Shown piece after piece: positions 17,269 through 26,644 of a stretch of DNA of 64,000 nucleotides (position 1 is the stretch's first letter; the number at the start of each line of letters is the position of its first letter). The position numbers and the translations under genes are program-made. Source of the DNA: Microvirga solisilvae (GTDB lineage Bacteria > Pseudomonadota > Alphaproteobacteria > Rhizobiales > Beijerinckiaceae); contig NZ_JAKUCN010000003.1 in NCBI RefSeq assembly GCF_022808595.1, positions 124,001-188,000 on the forward strand. The letters are read 5' to 3'. The notes beneath the pieces are model-generated. The model made no database searches and was not told the origin of the DNA. It saw nothing but the letters and a program-made list of their open reading frames with translations.

Positions 17269-18849
17269 ATGTGGCGCGCACTCGTTTTCATCGGTCTTCT
17301 CTGCGTCGCAGCCTTCGGCGCGGTGTGGCTGGCGGACAGGCCGGGTACGGTTCTCATCACCTTCGGCGGCTATGAGGTGCAGACCTCCGTTGCAGTGGCC
17401 GCCGTCGCCCTAGCGGGCTTGGGCTTGGCGCTGGCGCTTCTCTGGTCGCTGGTGAGCGGAATCCTGACCCTGCCCTCGCGCCTGACCTTCGCGTCGCGGG
17501 CGCGCCGCCGTTCCAGGGGATACCAAGCCGTCTCGCGCGGCATGGTGGCCGTGGGCGCGGGCGATACCATTGCCGCCCGGCGCTATGCCAACGAAGCCGA
17601 GCGCCTGCTCGGCCGCGAACCCCTGACGCTCCTCCTCAAGGCCCAGGCCGCTCAGGTCTCCGGTAACCGGGATGCGGCCGAGGCCGCCTTCAAGCTCATG
17701 ATGGACGAGGACGAGACGCGGGTGCTCGGTCTGCGCGGTCTTTTCGTGGAAGCCCGCCGCCGGGGCGATACGGATGCCGCCCAGGAATACGCCTCCGAGG
17801 CCGTGCGCCTTGCCCCCGCCGCCGCCTGGGCGAGCGATGCGGTGCTGGAGGCGCGCTGCGCCGACCGCGATTGGCGCGGAGCGCTGGATGCCATCGAGCG
17901 CCGCACATCTCTCGGCCTTCTCGACAAGGTGACGGCCAAGCGCCATCGCGCCGTGCTCCTGACCGCCGATGCTCTGGATAGGGCCGAGAACGATCCGGAG
18001 GGCGCGCTGCGCAGCGCTCAGGATGCGGTGAAGCTCGCCCCCGATCTCGTGCCTGCCGCGGCTTTGGCCGGAAGGCTCCTGTCGCGCCGGGGCGATCTGC
18101 GCCGTGCCGCGAAGGTCGTGGAAACCGCCTGGCGCAGCCAGCCGCACCCGGATCTGGCGGAGGTCTATCTCAACCTGCGTCCCGGCGATTCGGGCCTCGA
18201 CCGCCTCAAGCGCGCCGAGACCCTGTTCAAGCTCTCGAACGGCGCCGCCGAGGGACGCCTGGCCGTGGCGCGCTCAGCTCTCGAGGCGCGCGAGTTCGAC
18301 CGGGTCCGCGATGCGCTCGAGCCACTCGTCGTGGAAAGGCCGAGCATGCGTGTGTGCCTGATCATGTCCGATCTCGAACAGGCGGAGCACGGCTCTACGG
18401 GCAAGGGCCGCGAATGGCTCGCCCGCGCCACCCGCGCGCCGCGCGATCCAGCCTGGATCGCGGACGGCGTGGTCTCCGATCAGTGGGCACCGATCTCGCC
18501 GGTCACAGGCCGTCTCGATGCCTTCGTCTGGCAGGCACCGCCGGATGTGTTGATCGCGCCCGAAATCACCATGCACGACGATGTGACGGCTGATCTCGAT
18601 GACGAGCCCAGGGCCTTGCCTGTGGCCGTGCAAGAGCCGGAGCCTGCCCCTGCCGCTTCACTAGCGCCCGAGCCCGCACCTACCGAGCCCGCCGCGGCCG
18701 TCGAAGCGGTTTGGCCCGAGCCTGCGCAGGGTCAGGAAGAGGTGACGCTGCCTAAGCCCGAGCCGGTGGTCTTTCCGGCGACGCCGCCCGACGTGCCCAA
18801 GCCCGAGGAGCCAGCGTCCGCGCGCCGCAGCGCTTTTTCCATCTGGTAG
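17269..18849 (+). CDS. hemY: HemY-like TPR membrane protein
   Basis: 526 residues. Two N-terminal transmembrane segments (ALVFIGLLCVAAFGAVWLA and VAVAAVALAGLGLALALLWSL) enclose FGGYEVQTS, the signature of the HemY_N domain. Several TPR-type helical repeats follow (about residues 95-390; for example RYANEAERLLGREPLTLLLKAQAAQVSGNRD). The last ~120 residues are a Pro/Glu/Ala-rich, probably disordered tail. Despite the name, this gammaproteobacterial-type HemY is not protoporphyrinogen oxidase; its part in heme synthesis is unclear. AAGGAAAAGC precedes the ATG. Final gene of the hemC-hemD-COG4223-hemY run. Confidence 0.9.
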   Translation: MWRALVFIGLLCVAAFGAVWLADRPGTVLITFGGYEVQTSVAVAAVALAGLGLALALLWSLVSGILTLPSRLTFASRARRRSRGYQAVSRGMVAVGAGDTIAARRYANEAERLLGREPLTLLLKAQAAQVSGNRDAAEAAFKLMMDEDETRVLGLRGLFVEARRRGDTDAAQEYASEAVRLAPAAAWASDAVLEARCADRDWRGALDAIERRTSLGLLDKVTAKRHRAVLLTADALDRAENDPEGALRSAQDAVKLAPDLVPAAALAGRLLSRRGDLRRAAKVVETAWRSQPHPDLAEVYLNLRPGDSGLDRLKRAETLFKLSNGAAEGRLAVARSALEAREFDRVRDALEPLVVERPSMRVCLIMSDLEQAEHGSTGKGREWLARATRAPRDPAWIADGVVSDQWAPISPVTGRLDAFVWQAPPDVLIAPEITMHDDVTADLDDEPRALPVAVQEPEPAPAASLAPEPAPTEPAAAVEAVWPEPAQGQEEVTLPKPEPVVFPATPPDVPKPEEPASARRSAFSIW

Positions 18850-18931
18850 GCGAAATTCAGCGTAGTCCCGCCCTTGCCAAGCGGTAGGGGAGAGGGTATG
18901 AGGACGCCCTCTTCGATCGCATGATCGGTAC

Positions 18932-19007
18932 GCCGCAATAGCTCAGCTGGTAGAGCACCTCATTCGTAATGAGGGGGTCGGGGGTTCGAATCCCTCTTGC
19001 GGCACCA
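18932..19007 (+). tRNA. tRNA-Thr (anticodon CGT)
   Basis: 76-base cloverleaf including encoded CCA: acceptor GCCGCAA/TTGCGGC, D arm AGCTCAGCTGGTAGAGCA, anticodon loop TTCGTAA with CGT, T arm GGGGGTTCGAATCCCTC, discriminator A. First of three adjacent tRNA genes. Confidence 0.97.
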
Positions 19008-19072
19008 TTCCCAATCGATGTAGCAAGGCGGCCTTCGGGCAGCGTTGCTGTTTCGGATGGGAGGCATGGAAG

Positions 19073-19148
<76 letters not shown>

Positions 19149-19175
19149 TCCATCCGATGCGAAGAAACGGAGCGT

Positions 19176-19250
19176 GCGGGTGTAGCTCAGGGGTAGAGCA
19201 CAACCTTGCCAAGGTTGGGGTCGAGGGTTCGAATCCCTTCGCCCGCTCCA
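19176..19250 (+). tRNA. tRNA-Gly (anticodon GCC)
   Basis: 75 bases with encoded CCA: acceptor GCGGGTG/CGCCCGC, D arm AGCTCAGGGGTAGAGCA, anticodon stem CAACC/GGTTG around TTGCCAA with GCC, T arm GAGGGTTCGAATCCCTT, discriminator T. Last of the cluster; the AT-rich polysaccharide segment begins 350 bases further on. Confidence 0.97.
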
Positions 19251-19604
19251 TTTCCAAAATGCCGCCTGATGATGGAGCATCCATCCAGGCCGGATGGATG
19301 CTGAAAGCGCAATTTAGTAGGTGGCGTGTCCGGCGTATGCGCTTGGAGGCCCGTTGGCCAGGTCTGTCGCTGCGCTGCTCCATTTTTTAGAAATGTCGAT
19401 AATGCTGCAGTGGACTCCCGAGAAGGATCCGCATTCAGCCATCCCCCAGACCAAGGCAAAGTCACGGACAGCACCGGCCCGGCAGATTTGCTTGAAGTCA
19501 CAGGGTGAATGGCATCAATCTACCCCAACACAATTATAGAACGTTGAATTGACCTCGGGCGAATTCAGCCCTAGCAAAGAAAATCTGACCGATGAGGCTC
19601 GCTA
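19251..19604. other. Gene-free stretch between tRNA-Gly and the polysaccharide genes
   Basis: No supportable gene. A perfect hairpin GCATCCATCC-AGGCC-GGATGGATGC (19277-19301) lies 26 bases past the tRNA and may end the tRNA transcript, although no T run follows. A T-rich run occurs at 19382-19387. Composition falls toward AT-rich after about 19500 (ACACAATTATAGAACG), where the promoter of the epimerase gene probably lies. No repeat of the tRNA 3' end was seen here or at the far side of the segment. Confidence 0.6.
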
Positions 19605-20595
19605 ATGATCAATGATAAGAAAATTCTGATAACCGGAGGAGCAGGTTTCATCGGTACGACGCTCCTGTCGCGGCTATGCGACAATAACCGGATCGTCGTT
19701 TATGACAATTTCACCCGCGATACATTGAGCAAGACCCCTTATTACAACCATCCTAATGTCGAAACGATCAAAGGTGACGTTCTCGACTTAGAAGCGTTGA
19801 AGCGGGCTATGAAGGGCGTGGATATCGTTGTTCACGCTGCCGCAATTGCCGGCATAGATGCGACGGTTCGTAATCCCGTCACGACAATGCGCGTGAATAT
19901 GATTGGCACCGCCAATGTGCTCGAAGCAGCACTTGAAGGCGGAAATGTCAGCCGGGTGATCGACTTCTCGACATCAGAGGTTTTCGGGAGCTTCGCTTTC
20001 AGGGTCGACGAGAGCAACAATACGGTCACGGGAGCCGTTGGCGAGGCGCGGTGGACCTATGCTGCAAGCAAGCTGGCGGGTGAGCATCTCGCTCATGCCT
20101 ATTTCAAGCAGTACGGGCTTCCCACGGTCACGGTCCGTCCCTTCAACGTGTATGGGCCGGGACAGATGGGTGAAGGTGCTCTGTCGATCTTCGTGCGTAA
20201 GGCCCTGAAGAATGAAGACCTGCTGATATTCGGCGATGGCAGCCAGATACGTGCTTGGTGCTTCGTGGATGATATGGTCGAAGCGATCATGATCTGCCTT
20301 ACTCATCCAAATGCCGTCGGAGAAAGCTTCAACAATTGGCAACTCGCGTGCGGTCACGACCATTCACGGGTTGGCCGAAACGGTGAAGCGTGTGGTGGGA
20401 AGCCAATCTCGGATCATCTACCGTGATGCTCTCTCCGCTGATATCGAGATCCGCATACCCAGCGTGCAGAAGGCGCAGGATAAGATCGGGTTCACAGCAT
20501 CAGTCGACCTGGATGAAGGTGTGCGCAGGACCGCTGAGTGGATATCGAAGAACGAAGGCTCGCTGCCGGCCTTAAGCGACATCTTCCGCTCCTGA
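19605..20595 (+). pseudogene. NAD-dependent nucleotide-sugar epimerase/dehydratase, frameshifted
   Basis: Extended SDR enzyme: Rossmann motif [14 protein letters not shown] at the N-terminus, catalytic [15 protein letters not shown] (YxxxK), and [11 protein letters not shown]. It would act on a sugar nucleotide for surface polysaccharide synthesis. The frame is good to about 20331, where an extra A in AACAATTGG (20331-20339) shifts it; the first frame stops at 20426 after about 31 nonsense residues. The next frame continues as [20 protein letters not shown] and runs to 20595. Removing one base gives a normal ~330-residue protein. Either a recent inactivating mutation or a sequencing error; the downstream part shows no further decay. 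Confidence 0.85.
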
Positions 20596-20609
20596 CCGGA
20601 CCTATTGAG

Positions 20610-21743
20610 ATGATCCCTCTATCGCGGCCCAATATCCCTGACGAGGCACATCAGCGGGTGTCTGATGTCCTTCGATCCGGGATGCTGGTCCACGGAAAGA
20701 ACGGCGCAGACTTTGAACAAGCCCTGTCGGCATATCTCGGCTGCCAAGATGTGGTCGTCGTCTCATCTGGGACTGCAGCCCTCCATCTGGCGCTCTTGGC
20801 GCTGGATGTAGGAAAGGGTGATGCAGTTCTCGTTCCGGATTTCACATTTCCTGCAACCGCCAATGCAGTATTGATGACGGGAGCTGAACCTGTTCTCGTC
20901 GATGTCGAACCGGTTCACTTCAACATTTCACCCGAGGCGTTGGAGAAAGCAATTCGAAGCTACAAAGGTGATGCAAAGCTCAAGGCGATCATGCCGGTGC
21001 ATGAGTTCGGTTCGCCGGCAAACCTGGCGGCTTTACGAGATTTGGCAGCTCGCTATGACCTTCACATTATTGAAGATGCTGCTTGTGCTTTGGGTGCTTC
21101 GAATGAGGGTGCTCTTATCGGCGGCCCGTCGACATTGCTGTCATGCTTTTCATTCCATCCACGAAAGACCTTGACCACCGGTGAGGGCGGTGCGGTGAGT
21201 ACCAACGACGCTCAGCTCGCATCCAGATTGCGTCGGCTGCGCAATCACGGAATGGAACGAGGCCCAGACGGTTTTACCTTTGTTGAGGCGTCTACGAATT
21301 ATCGCCTTACCGATTTCCAGTCCGCTCTTGGACTTTCTCAGCTTTCGTCCCTCGATCAATGGATCGAAACGCGCCGCAAAATTGCTGAACGGTACATTGG
21401 AAGATTAAAGCCGCTCTCTGAAGAGCTGGGTGTGCAGTTGCCAGCACAGGCACCGGGCCATAGCTGGCAGACATTCATGCTGGTTCTTCCTGACAGGTTC
21501 GAGCGTGATGCCGTTGTGAAGGCAATGCGGAGCGAAGGCGTGGAAGTCAATCTTGGAGCGCAATGTCTAAGCGCGATCGGCCTTTACGGAGAGGCTACCC
21601 TGCTCGGCAACGTCTCCGTGGCTAGACGACTTTATCATCAGGGCCTCGCCATTCCGATGTTCGAAAACTTAAGAGCAGACGAGATCGAAACGGTGTGCGC
21701 TACTCTGGAAACGGTTTTGAGAAATGCCGCAGCGCGTGGTTGA
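20610..21743 (+). CDS. DegT/DnrJ/EryC1/StrS-family sugar aminotransferase
   Basis: 377 residues from the ATG at 20610, 14 bases after the epimerase stop. PLP enzyme that aminates a keto-sugar nucleotide. Motifs: [73 protein letters not shown], and the PLP lysine in [16 protein letters not shown], then [13 protein letters not shown] and [16 protein letters not shown]. The family makes amino sugars for O-antigen, exopolysaccharide or glycoconjugates. The composition is about 45-52% GC in hand-counted lines, clearly below the flanking chromosome. Works with the neighbouring epimerase and glycosyltransferase. Confidence 0.92.
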   Translation: MIPLSRPNIPDEAHQRVSDVLRSGMLVHGKNGADFEQALSAYLGCQDVVVVSSGTAALHLALLALDVGKGDAVLVPDFTFPATANAVLMTGAEPVLVDVEPVHFNISPEALEKAIRSYKGDAKLKAIMPVHEFGSPANLAALRDLAARYDLHIIEDAACALGASNEGALIGGPSTLLSCFSFHPRKTLTTGEGGAVSTNDAQLASRLRRLRNHGMERGPDGFTFVEASTNYRLTDFQSALGLSQLSSLDQWIETRRKIAERYIGRLKPLSEELGVQLPAQAPGHSWQTFMLVLPDRFERDAVVKAMRSEGVEVNLGAQCLSAIGLYGEATLLGNVSVARRLYHQGLAIPMFENLRADEIETVCATLETVLRNAAARG

Positions 21744-21912
21744 ACGACTTCTACGCTTTGCTTGGTTGCGCGCTTTCAAGAAGAAGCGGGAGCTTTACAA
21801 TCGTGCGGTTCCATATGGCGATTATATCGTAGATCGCTGGGAAAAGGCTCGCTTGCTGGGCTTCAAGGACGGCAGTTCGATCTATGACAGCAGCAATTCG
21901 TGGTCTTCATAA
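21724..21912 (+). pseudogene. Truncated hexapeptide-repeat acyltransferase (N-terminal remnant)
   Basis: 62 codons overlapping the aminotransferase end by 20 bases. The segment [29 protein letters not shown] matches, from memory, the N-terminal lead of left-handed beta-helix (LbH) acyltransferases of rhizobial polysaccharide loci, where IYDSS is normally followed by the hexapeptide repeats. Here the sequence breaks after IYDSS to NSWSS and a stop, and the glycosyltransferase starts 17 bases later. No hexapeptide repeats occur in any frame nearby. The rest of the gene was probably deleted. It could be translated as a short peptide but would lack a catalytic domain. Confidence 0.65.
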
Positions 21913-21928
21913 GTTCTAGTTAATATAG

Positions 21929-23308
21929 ATGTCAAAGAAATCAAAAAACTTCCGTGTCTTCATTGGGTTCTCCAACACCGCAAGTTATTTCAGTTCTCTG
22001 GCAGAGGGCTTCGATAAGCTGGGGCATCGGGTCGAGTATATCGACCTTGAACATGATCATCCTTACCTGCGAAAGTTCCAATCCCAGAAACCATCATTGC
22101 CAGTGCGATGGTTTGAGCGCGCGCATCGTAAGCATAAGCTGAGCCCTTCGTTCTGGACGAGGCAGCTTCTTGCCTGCTCAAAGTTTCTTTGCTTCGTGTT
22201 CAGTCTTTTGCGCTGCGATGTCTACATATTTTCGATCGGTGAAACCTTCTACGGATTGAACGATCTCCTCATTCTTAGAGCCCTGCGCAAGAAGACAATT
22301 TTCACCTTCTTGGGAAGCGCTTCCCGCCCCATTTTCATCAATGGCGTCTATACGAATACCGGGAAGGAATTGTCGCTTAATAAAGCCGTGCAGCATAGTC
22401 ACGACAAGCGTCTTCAGCTCGAAAAGATTGCAAGGCATTGTACCGCTATCGTTGAGAATCCGCCGGCCGGGCAAATGCAGTCCCGGCCATTTTACAACCA
22501 CTCAATCATCGGCTTTCCCGTTTCATTGTCACAACGCGCCGCTGGAACGGAAGCACAGAAGGAGCTCGATCCGTTAGATCAGCCTAGACCTGTCCGTATC
22601 ATCCATGCGCCTTCAAACAGATCCGTGAAGGGATCGGATTTCATTGAGCAGATCATTGCCGAACTGAAAGCCGAAGGCTTTTCAATCGATTTCTCCTCGA
22701 TGACAAAAATGAGTAACAGCGAGGTTCTGCAGGCGCTTTCCGAGTGCGACTTTGTCATAGACCAGGCGTACTCGGATGGTCCCTTGGCCGGCCTTGCGAC
22801 TGAAGCTGCAACTCTCGGTAAGCCAGCTGTGGTTGGTGGTTATGCGCAGGAAGAAACTCTCCGGTTCCTCGGCGATACAGACCTTCCGATGTCGCTCTAT
22901 GTAAAGCCGGAGCATATGAAGGATCGGGTAAGAGATCTTCTCTTGTCGCCAGCACTCAGACAGGATCTTGGTCGTGAGGTGAAAAACTATGTCACTCGAG
23001 AATGGGCTCCCGAGGTAGTCGCGGAACGTTACGTGCGAATTGCCCGAGGCACAGCGCCACAGGCTTGGCTGGTCGATCCCCGACAACTCAATTACTGGCT
23101 GGGATGCGGGGCACCAAAAACCCTGACAATTGATTATTTGAGGAAGCTTGTCCGGAAACGTTCAAAGCGAGTCCTCGGTGTCTTGCAGAGCAAGCAGCTT
23201 CGCGCTCAAATACTTGAAGTCGTGCGGGCTAGGGATGAAGTGCCTGCATCGACCTCTTCAGGCGAACCCTTGGGTATGGAAAAAAATCCCCAGAAATTGC
23301 CTGAATAA
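21929..23308 (+). CDS. GT4-like glycosyltransferase
   Basis: 459 residues. The N-terminal domain opens FRVFIGFSNTASYFSSLAEGFDKLGHRVEYIDLEHD, a Rossmann-like start with the sugar-acceptor side. The C-terminal domain has IIHAPSNRSVKGSDFIEQIIAEL, VLQALSECDFVIDQAYSDGPLAGLATEAATLGKPAVVGGYA (donor-side E of GT-B enzymes, about residues 280-310) and a final helix LREVKNYV-like region. This is a GT-B fold transferase adding a sugar to a lipid- or glycan-linked acceptor. Donor and linkage unknown. AT-rich, atypical codon use, last gene of the segment. Confidence 0.8.
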   Translation: MSKKSKNFRVFIGFSNTASYFSSLAEGFDKLGHRVEYIDLEHDHPYLRKFQSQKPSLPVRWFERAHRKHKLSPSFWTRQLLACSKFLCFVFSLLRCDVYIFSIGETFYGLNDLLILRALRKKTIFTFLGSASRPIFINGVYTNTGKELSLNKAVQHSHDKRLQLEKIARHCTAIVENPPAGQMQSRPFYNHSIIGFPVSLSQRAAGTEAQKELDPLDQPRPVRIIHAPSNRSVKGSDFIEQIIAELKAEGFSIDFSSMTKMSNSEVLQALSECDFVIDQAYSDGPLAGLATEAATLGKPAVVGGYAQEETLRFLGDTDLPMSLYVKPEHMKDRVRDLLLSPALRQDLGREVKNYVTREWAPEVVAERYVRIARGTAPQAWLVDPRQLNYWLGCGAPKTLTIDYLRKLVRKRSKRVLGVLQSKQLRAQILEVVRARDEVPASTSSGEPLGMEKNPQKLPE

Positions 23309-23829
23309 CGTGAACTTAATCACAATCTAACTCGTGTCGATATACTCCCAGTGCGAAGCTCTGGCGGAGTTAGGTGGTTACTATGAGTGAGCCTTTTACT
23401 CGCTCGGAACCGTGCCTTCAAGCAAACGGGCCCTTGCGAGGAGGTGCAGGGCCCGTCGTGACCTCAAGGGTCATGCATCATTGATGCTCATCCGGATCAA
23501 CCGGTTTATTTCGTAGGCGATTGTGGAGCTGGAAAATCCTTCCCACGCTCAAACCTGCAGAGGGGAGGATGCTTTCAGCCCAGGCGGATTTACGATCTCA
23601 GCCTCCATCCTTCCAAAGCCGGGGCGGGTGCGCGGCCAGTTATGCTTGCGGTCGGCGGCTGTAAGGAACCCGCATGACGCCATGATGCCGATCCGCTGCT
23701 CGTGACAGGTATGCCTCGAATGGAAGAAAAGACCTGTCATTGTCTAAAAGCCGACAGAGGATCCTGGTTTCAGCGTAGCGGAAAAGAAAAAGCCCGGCAC
23801 TGCCGGGCTTTAGGAGAAGCTTGAGATTA
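23309..23829. other. Gene-free stretch between the glycosyltransferase and the chemoreceptor
   Basis: No convincing gene. It contains an inverted repeat ACGGGCCCT (about 23428-23436) against AGGGCCCGT (about 23450-23458), a strong GC hairpin without a T run, the chemoreceptor terminator at its right end (23782-23811), and otherwise mixed-composition DNA that returns from AT-rich to GC-rich. Short open frames at 23523-23740 on both strands have no recognisable family. Confidence 0.55.
23782..23811 (-). terminator. Rho-independent terminator of the chemoreceptor gene
   Basis: On the minus strand, AAAGCCCGG-CAGTG-CCGGGCTTT (23789-23811) is followed by TTTTCTTTT. A clean 9-base GC-rich stem plus T tract 19 bases after the chemoreceptor stop. 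Confidence 0.9.
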
Positions 23830-25542
23830 TCAGGCCGCTTTGACGCCGGAGAGGAAGGTCGAGACTTCCAGGGTCAACTCGTTGGAGTGGCGGGACAGCT
23901 CCTGGGCCGCGCCCAGAACCTGGCTCGCGGCCGCGCCGGTTTCACCTGCGCCTTGCTGCACATCGCTGATGCTTCCCGTGACGGCCTCGGTGCCGCGGGC
24001 GGCCTCCTGCACGTTGCGGGCAATCTCGGCAGTCGCCGCGCCCTGTTCCTCCATTGCCGCCGCAATCGAGGTCGAGATCTGCGACATCTCGGTGATGGTG
24101 CGCGCAATCTCCTGGATTGCCGACACCGTCTCCTGCGTCGCCTGCTGCACCGAGGAAATCTGTGCGGAAATTTCCTCCGTGGCCTTGGCTGTCTGCGAGG
24201 CAAGCTCCTTCACTTCGGTAGCGACCACGGCAAAGCCCTTGCCGGCTTCGCCCGCACGCGCCGCTTCGATGGTGGCGTTGAGCGCAAGGAGGTTGGTCTG
24301 GCCGGCGATAGTGTTGATGAGCTGCACCACGTCGCCGATGCGCTCGGCGGATGTGGCGAGCGCCTGCACGGTTTGGTTGGTACGCTGGGTGCCCTGCACG
24401 GCACGCTCGGCAACCTGTGAGGATTGGCCGACCTGAGAAGCGATCTCGCGGATCGAGATCGACAGCTCTTCCGTGGCGGCTGCCACCGTCTGCACATTAG
24501 CCGAAGTCTGCTGTGCCGCCGAGGAAACGGTCATCGATTGCTGCGTCGTTTGGTTGGCGACCGAGGTCATCGACTGCGCGGTGCTTTCCATTTGCGTCGC
24601 AGACGAGGTAAGTCCCTGCGTAAGAGAGGACACCTTTGTCTCGAAGCGTTTGGTGAGCTCGTCGAGCATCTGAGCGCGGCGCATCTTGGCTTGCGTTTCC
24701 GCTTCCTGTGCTTCCGCCAGATGACGTGCCTCGATGGCATTGTCCTTGAACACCTGAACGGCCTTTGCCATCACACCGATCTCGTCCCGGCGGGATGCCC
24801 CTTCGACCGTCGCTGTCAGATCGCCATTGGCGAGGCTGCGCATGCTGACGACGAGTTTCTGGATCGGCCCGGAGATGCTGCGGCCGAGGCCGAAAGCAAT
24901 CGCGATCAGAACGATGGCGGAAATGCCGACGAAAGCGAGAAACATGTTGCGGTAGGTGGCATTGATGACAGCAAGATCGTCGATATACATGCCTGCCGCC
25001 ACGACCCATTCCCATTGCGGGATGGCGATCGCGTAGACCGTTTTCGGCGATGGCACGGTTTCATTCAACTTCGGCCAATAGAAGCTCACGAAGTCGCCGC
25101 CTCTTCTGCCTGCCGCTACCTGCTCGCGGGTCACGTAGGTTCCGTTGACATCCTTCATGTCCGAGAGGTTCTTGCCCTCCGTGTCCTTGTTGGGATGCAC
25201 GACAACGAGATTGCTGTAGTCAAGCACCACGAAATAATCGTTTCCGTTATAGCGCATCGCGCGAAGGGCATCGGCGGAACGCTTTTTTGCCTCTTCGACC
25301 GAGATGTCACCCTTCTTGGCGCTCTCCTGGTAGCCGGCAATGAGCGTGGTGGCTGTCTGGGCGAGGCTCTTGAGCTCCAGCTGCTTCCGCTCGAGCAGGA
25401 TATTGGAGATCGTAAGCGATCCGAAAATAGAGAGCGCGACCAACGCCAGAATGCCGACGGTCATACCGGCATAGAACCGGCCCGCCACTCCGGTAAACGC
25501 CCGGGTCCACTTCAAACGATTGCCAATATTGTCCTGAGACAT
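23830..25542 (-). CDS. Methyl-accepting chemotaxis protein with single Cache sensor
   Basis: 570 residues from the ATG at 25542 (alternatives at 25554 and 25566). N-terminal transmembrane segment ([20 protein letters not shown]), periplasmic single-Cache domain with [24 protein letters not shown] and [14 protein letters not shown], second transmembrane segment ([21 protein letters not shown]), HAMP (about 210-265), and signalling domain with the tip [39 protein letters not shown] broken across the conserved hairpin. Cache_2 receptors often sense small carboxylates or amines; ligand unknown. No C-terminal CheR-binding pentapeptide. No other chemotaxis genes nearby, so it is an orphan receptor. 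Strong terminator follows. Confidence 0.95.
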   Translation of the reverse strand: MSQDNIGNRLKWTRAFTGVAGRFYAGMTVGILALVALSIFGSLTISNILLERKQLELKSLAQTATTLIAGYQESAKKGDISVEEAKKRSADALRAMRYNGNDYFVVLDYSNLVVVHPNKDTEGKNLSDMKDVNGTYVTREQVAAGRRGGDFVSFYWPKLNETVPSPKTVYAIAIPQWEWVVAAGMYIDDLAVINATYRNMFLAFVGISAIVLIAIAFGLGRSISGPIQKLVVSMRSLANGDLTATVEGASRRDEIGVMAKAVQVFKDNAIEARHLAEAQEAETQAKMRRAQMLDELTKRFETKVSSLTQGLTSSATQMESTAQSMTSVANQTTQQSMTVSSAAQQTSANVQTVAAATEELSISIREIASQVGQSSQVAERAVQGTQRTNQTVQALATSAERIGDVVQLINTIAGQTNLLALNATIEAARAGEAGKGFAVVATEVKELASQTAKATEEISAQISSVQQATQETVSAIQEIARTITEMSQISTSIAAAMEEQGAATAEIARNVQEAARGTEAVTGSISDVQQGAGETGAAASQVLGAAQELSRHSNELTLEVSTFLSGVKAA

Positions 25543-25644
25543 CTCGATCCTCATCCTTGCCACCAATCATTCATGGCGGCCTGCCGAAACACATTCGGCT
25601 GAGAAATATGGGATGAGGCTTGTCTGAAGATGTCGTCCGGAGCC

Positions 25645-26532
25645 TTAAAGAACCACGATTCCGGCGTGCTTTGCCTTGTTGTCGGGCTCCACGTGGATCG
25701 TGATGAGCGCATCCTCGATCTCGTCCTTGAGCGCGCGCTCGATGCGGTCGCAGATATCGTGTGCGTTCGTCACGCTCATGGCACCGGGCACCACGAGGTG
25801 AAAATCGATGAAGGTCATCTTGCCTGCATGACGCGTGCGTAGGTCATGCGCCTCGATGGCGCCTTCTGCATTGCTCGAGATGATCTCACGCACCTTGGAA
25901 AGGGTGGCTTCCGGCAGGGCTTCGTCCATGAGACCGCCGATGCTTTCCTTGATCAGGCCCCAGCCCGACCAGAGGATGTTCACGGCGACAAAAGCCGCGA
26001 GCACAGGGTCAAGCCACGCCCAGCCCGTAATCGGGACGAAGACCAGGCCGACGAGAACACCGATAGAGGTAACCACGTCGGTCATGAGATGGCGCCCATC
26101 GGCGGTGAGCGCGGGCGAGCGCATGCGGCGGCCCTGGCGGATCAGAACCCATGACCATAAGCCGTTGATGGCCGTGGCTATCGCGTTGGCGGCAAGTCCG
26201 ATTCCCGGCGCGTCGAGCATCTTGGGCGAGAAGAATCCGAAATAGGCCTCGCGCAGGATCATCAGCGCCGCGACGATAATCAGCACACCTTCGAGAACGG
26301 CGGAGAAATATTCCACCTTGTGGTGGCCGTAAGGATGGTTGGCATCCGCCGGCGCGGCGCTGACGCGAATGGCCATGAGGGCCGCAACCGCCGTCACCAC
26401 ATTGATGATGCTCTCGAGCGCATCCGAATAGAGCGCGATGCTCCCCGTGAGATAATAGGCGGCATATTTGAGCGCGAAGACGAGCGCTCCAACGAATATG
26501 CTGCCCATGGCAAGCTTTTGAATGCGGCTCAT
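25645..26532 (-). CDS. Cation diffusion facilitator (CDF) metal efflux protein
   Basis: 295 residues from the ATG at 26532. Proton-driven efflux of divalent metals (Zn, Co, Fe, Cd or Mn). Six transmembrane segments are apparent; metal-site residues lie in YSDALESIIN (TM2) and DGRHLMTDV (TM5). Between them is HPYGHHKVEYFSAVLEG. The C-terminal cytoplasmic dimer domain has HDLRTRHAGKMTFIDFHLVVPGAMSVTNAHDICDRIE, as in FieF-type transporters. The TM2/TM5 D-x3-D / H-x3-D pattern is often linked to zinc, but the substrate is not certain. The in-frame upstream extension overlapping the cyclase gene is rejected. Confidence 0.93.
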   Translation of the reverse strand: MSRIQKLAMGSIFVGALVFALKYAAYYLTGSIALYSDALESIINVVTAVAALMAIRVSAAPADANHPYGHHKVEYFSAVLEGVLIIVAALMILREAYFGFFSPKMLDAPGIGLAANAIATAINGLWSWVLIRQGRRMRSPALTADGRHLMTDVVTSIGVLVGLVFVPITGWAWLDPVLAAFVAVNILWSGWGLIKESIGGLMDEALPEATLSKVREIISSNAEGAIEAHDLRTRHAGKMTFIDFHLVVPGAMSVTNAHDICDRIERALKDEIEDALITIHVEPDNKAKHAGIVVL

Positions 26533-26644
26533 GGCTTGAATCGGATAACGGGGCGACGGGTGACGTGAGCCGCCCTTATAATGACTGGCAGATCGAGTGC
26601 AAGTCCTTCTGGTTACTTGCAATTCGCTCGCAAGAGCGGCCCAT

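Noticed and set aside
23523-23740. Short open frames on both strands between the glycosyltransferase and the chemoreceptor
   Set aside because: No ribosome-binding site, no recognised family; both strands open as expected by chance.
19176-23829. Integration by a phage or ICE at tRNA-Gly
   Set aside because: No integrase, no excisionase and no repeat of the tRNA 3' end could be found on the far side; only composition supports transfer.
24424-25602. Rightward 392-codon frame opposite the chemoreceptor
   Set aside because: Antisense of the conserved Cache/HAMP/MCP gene.
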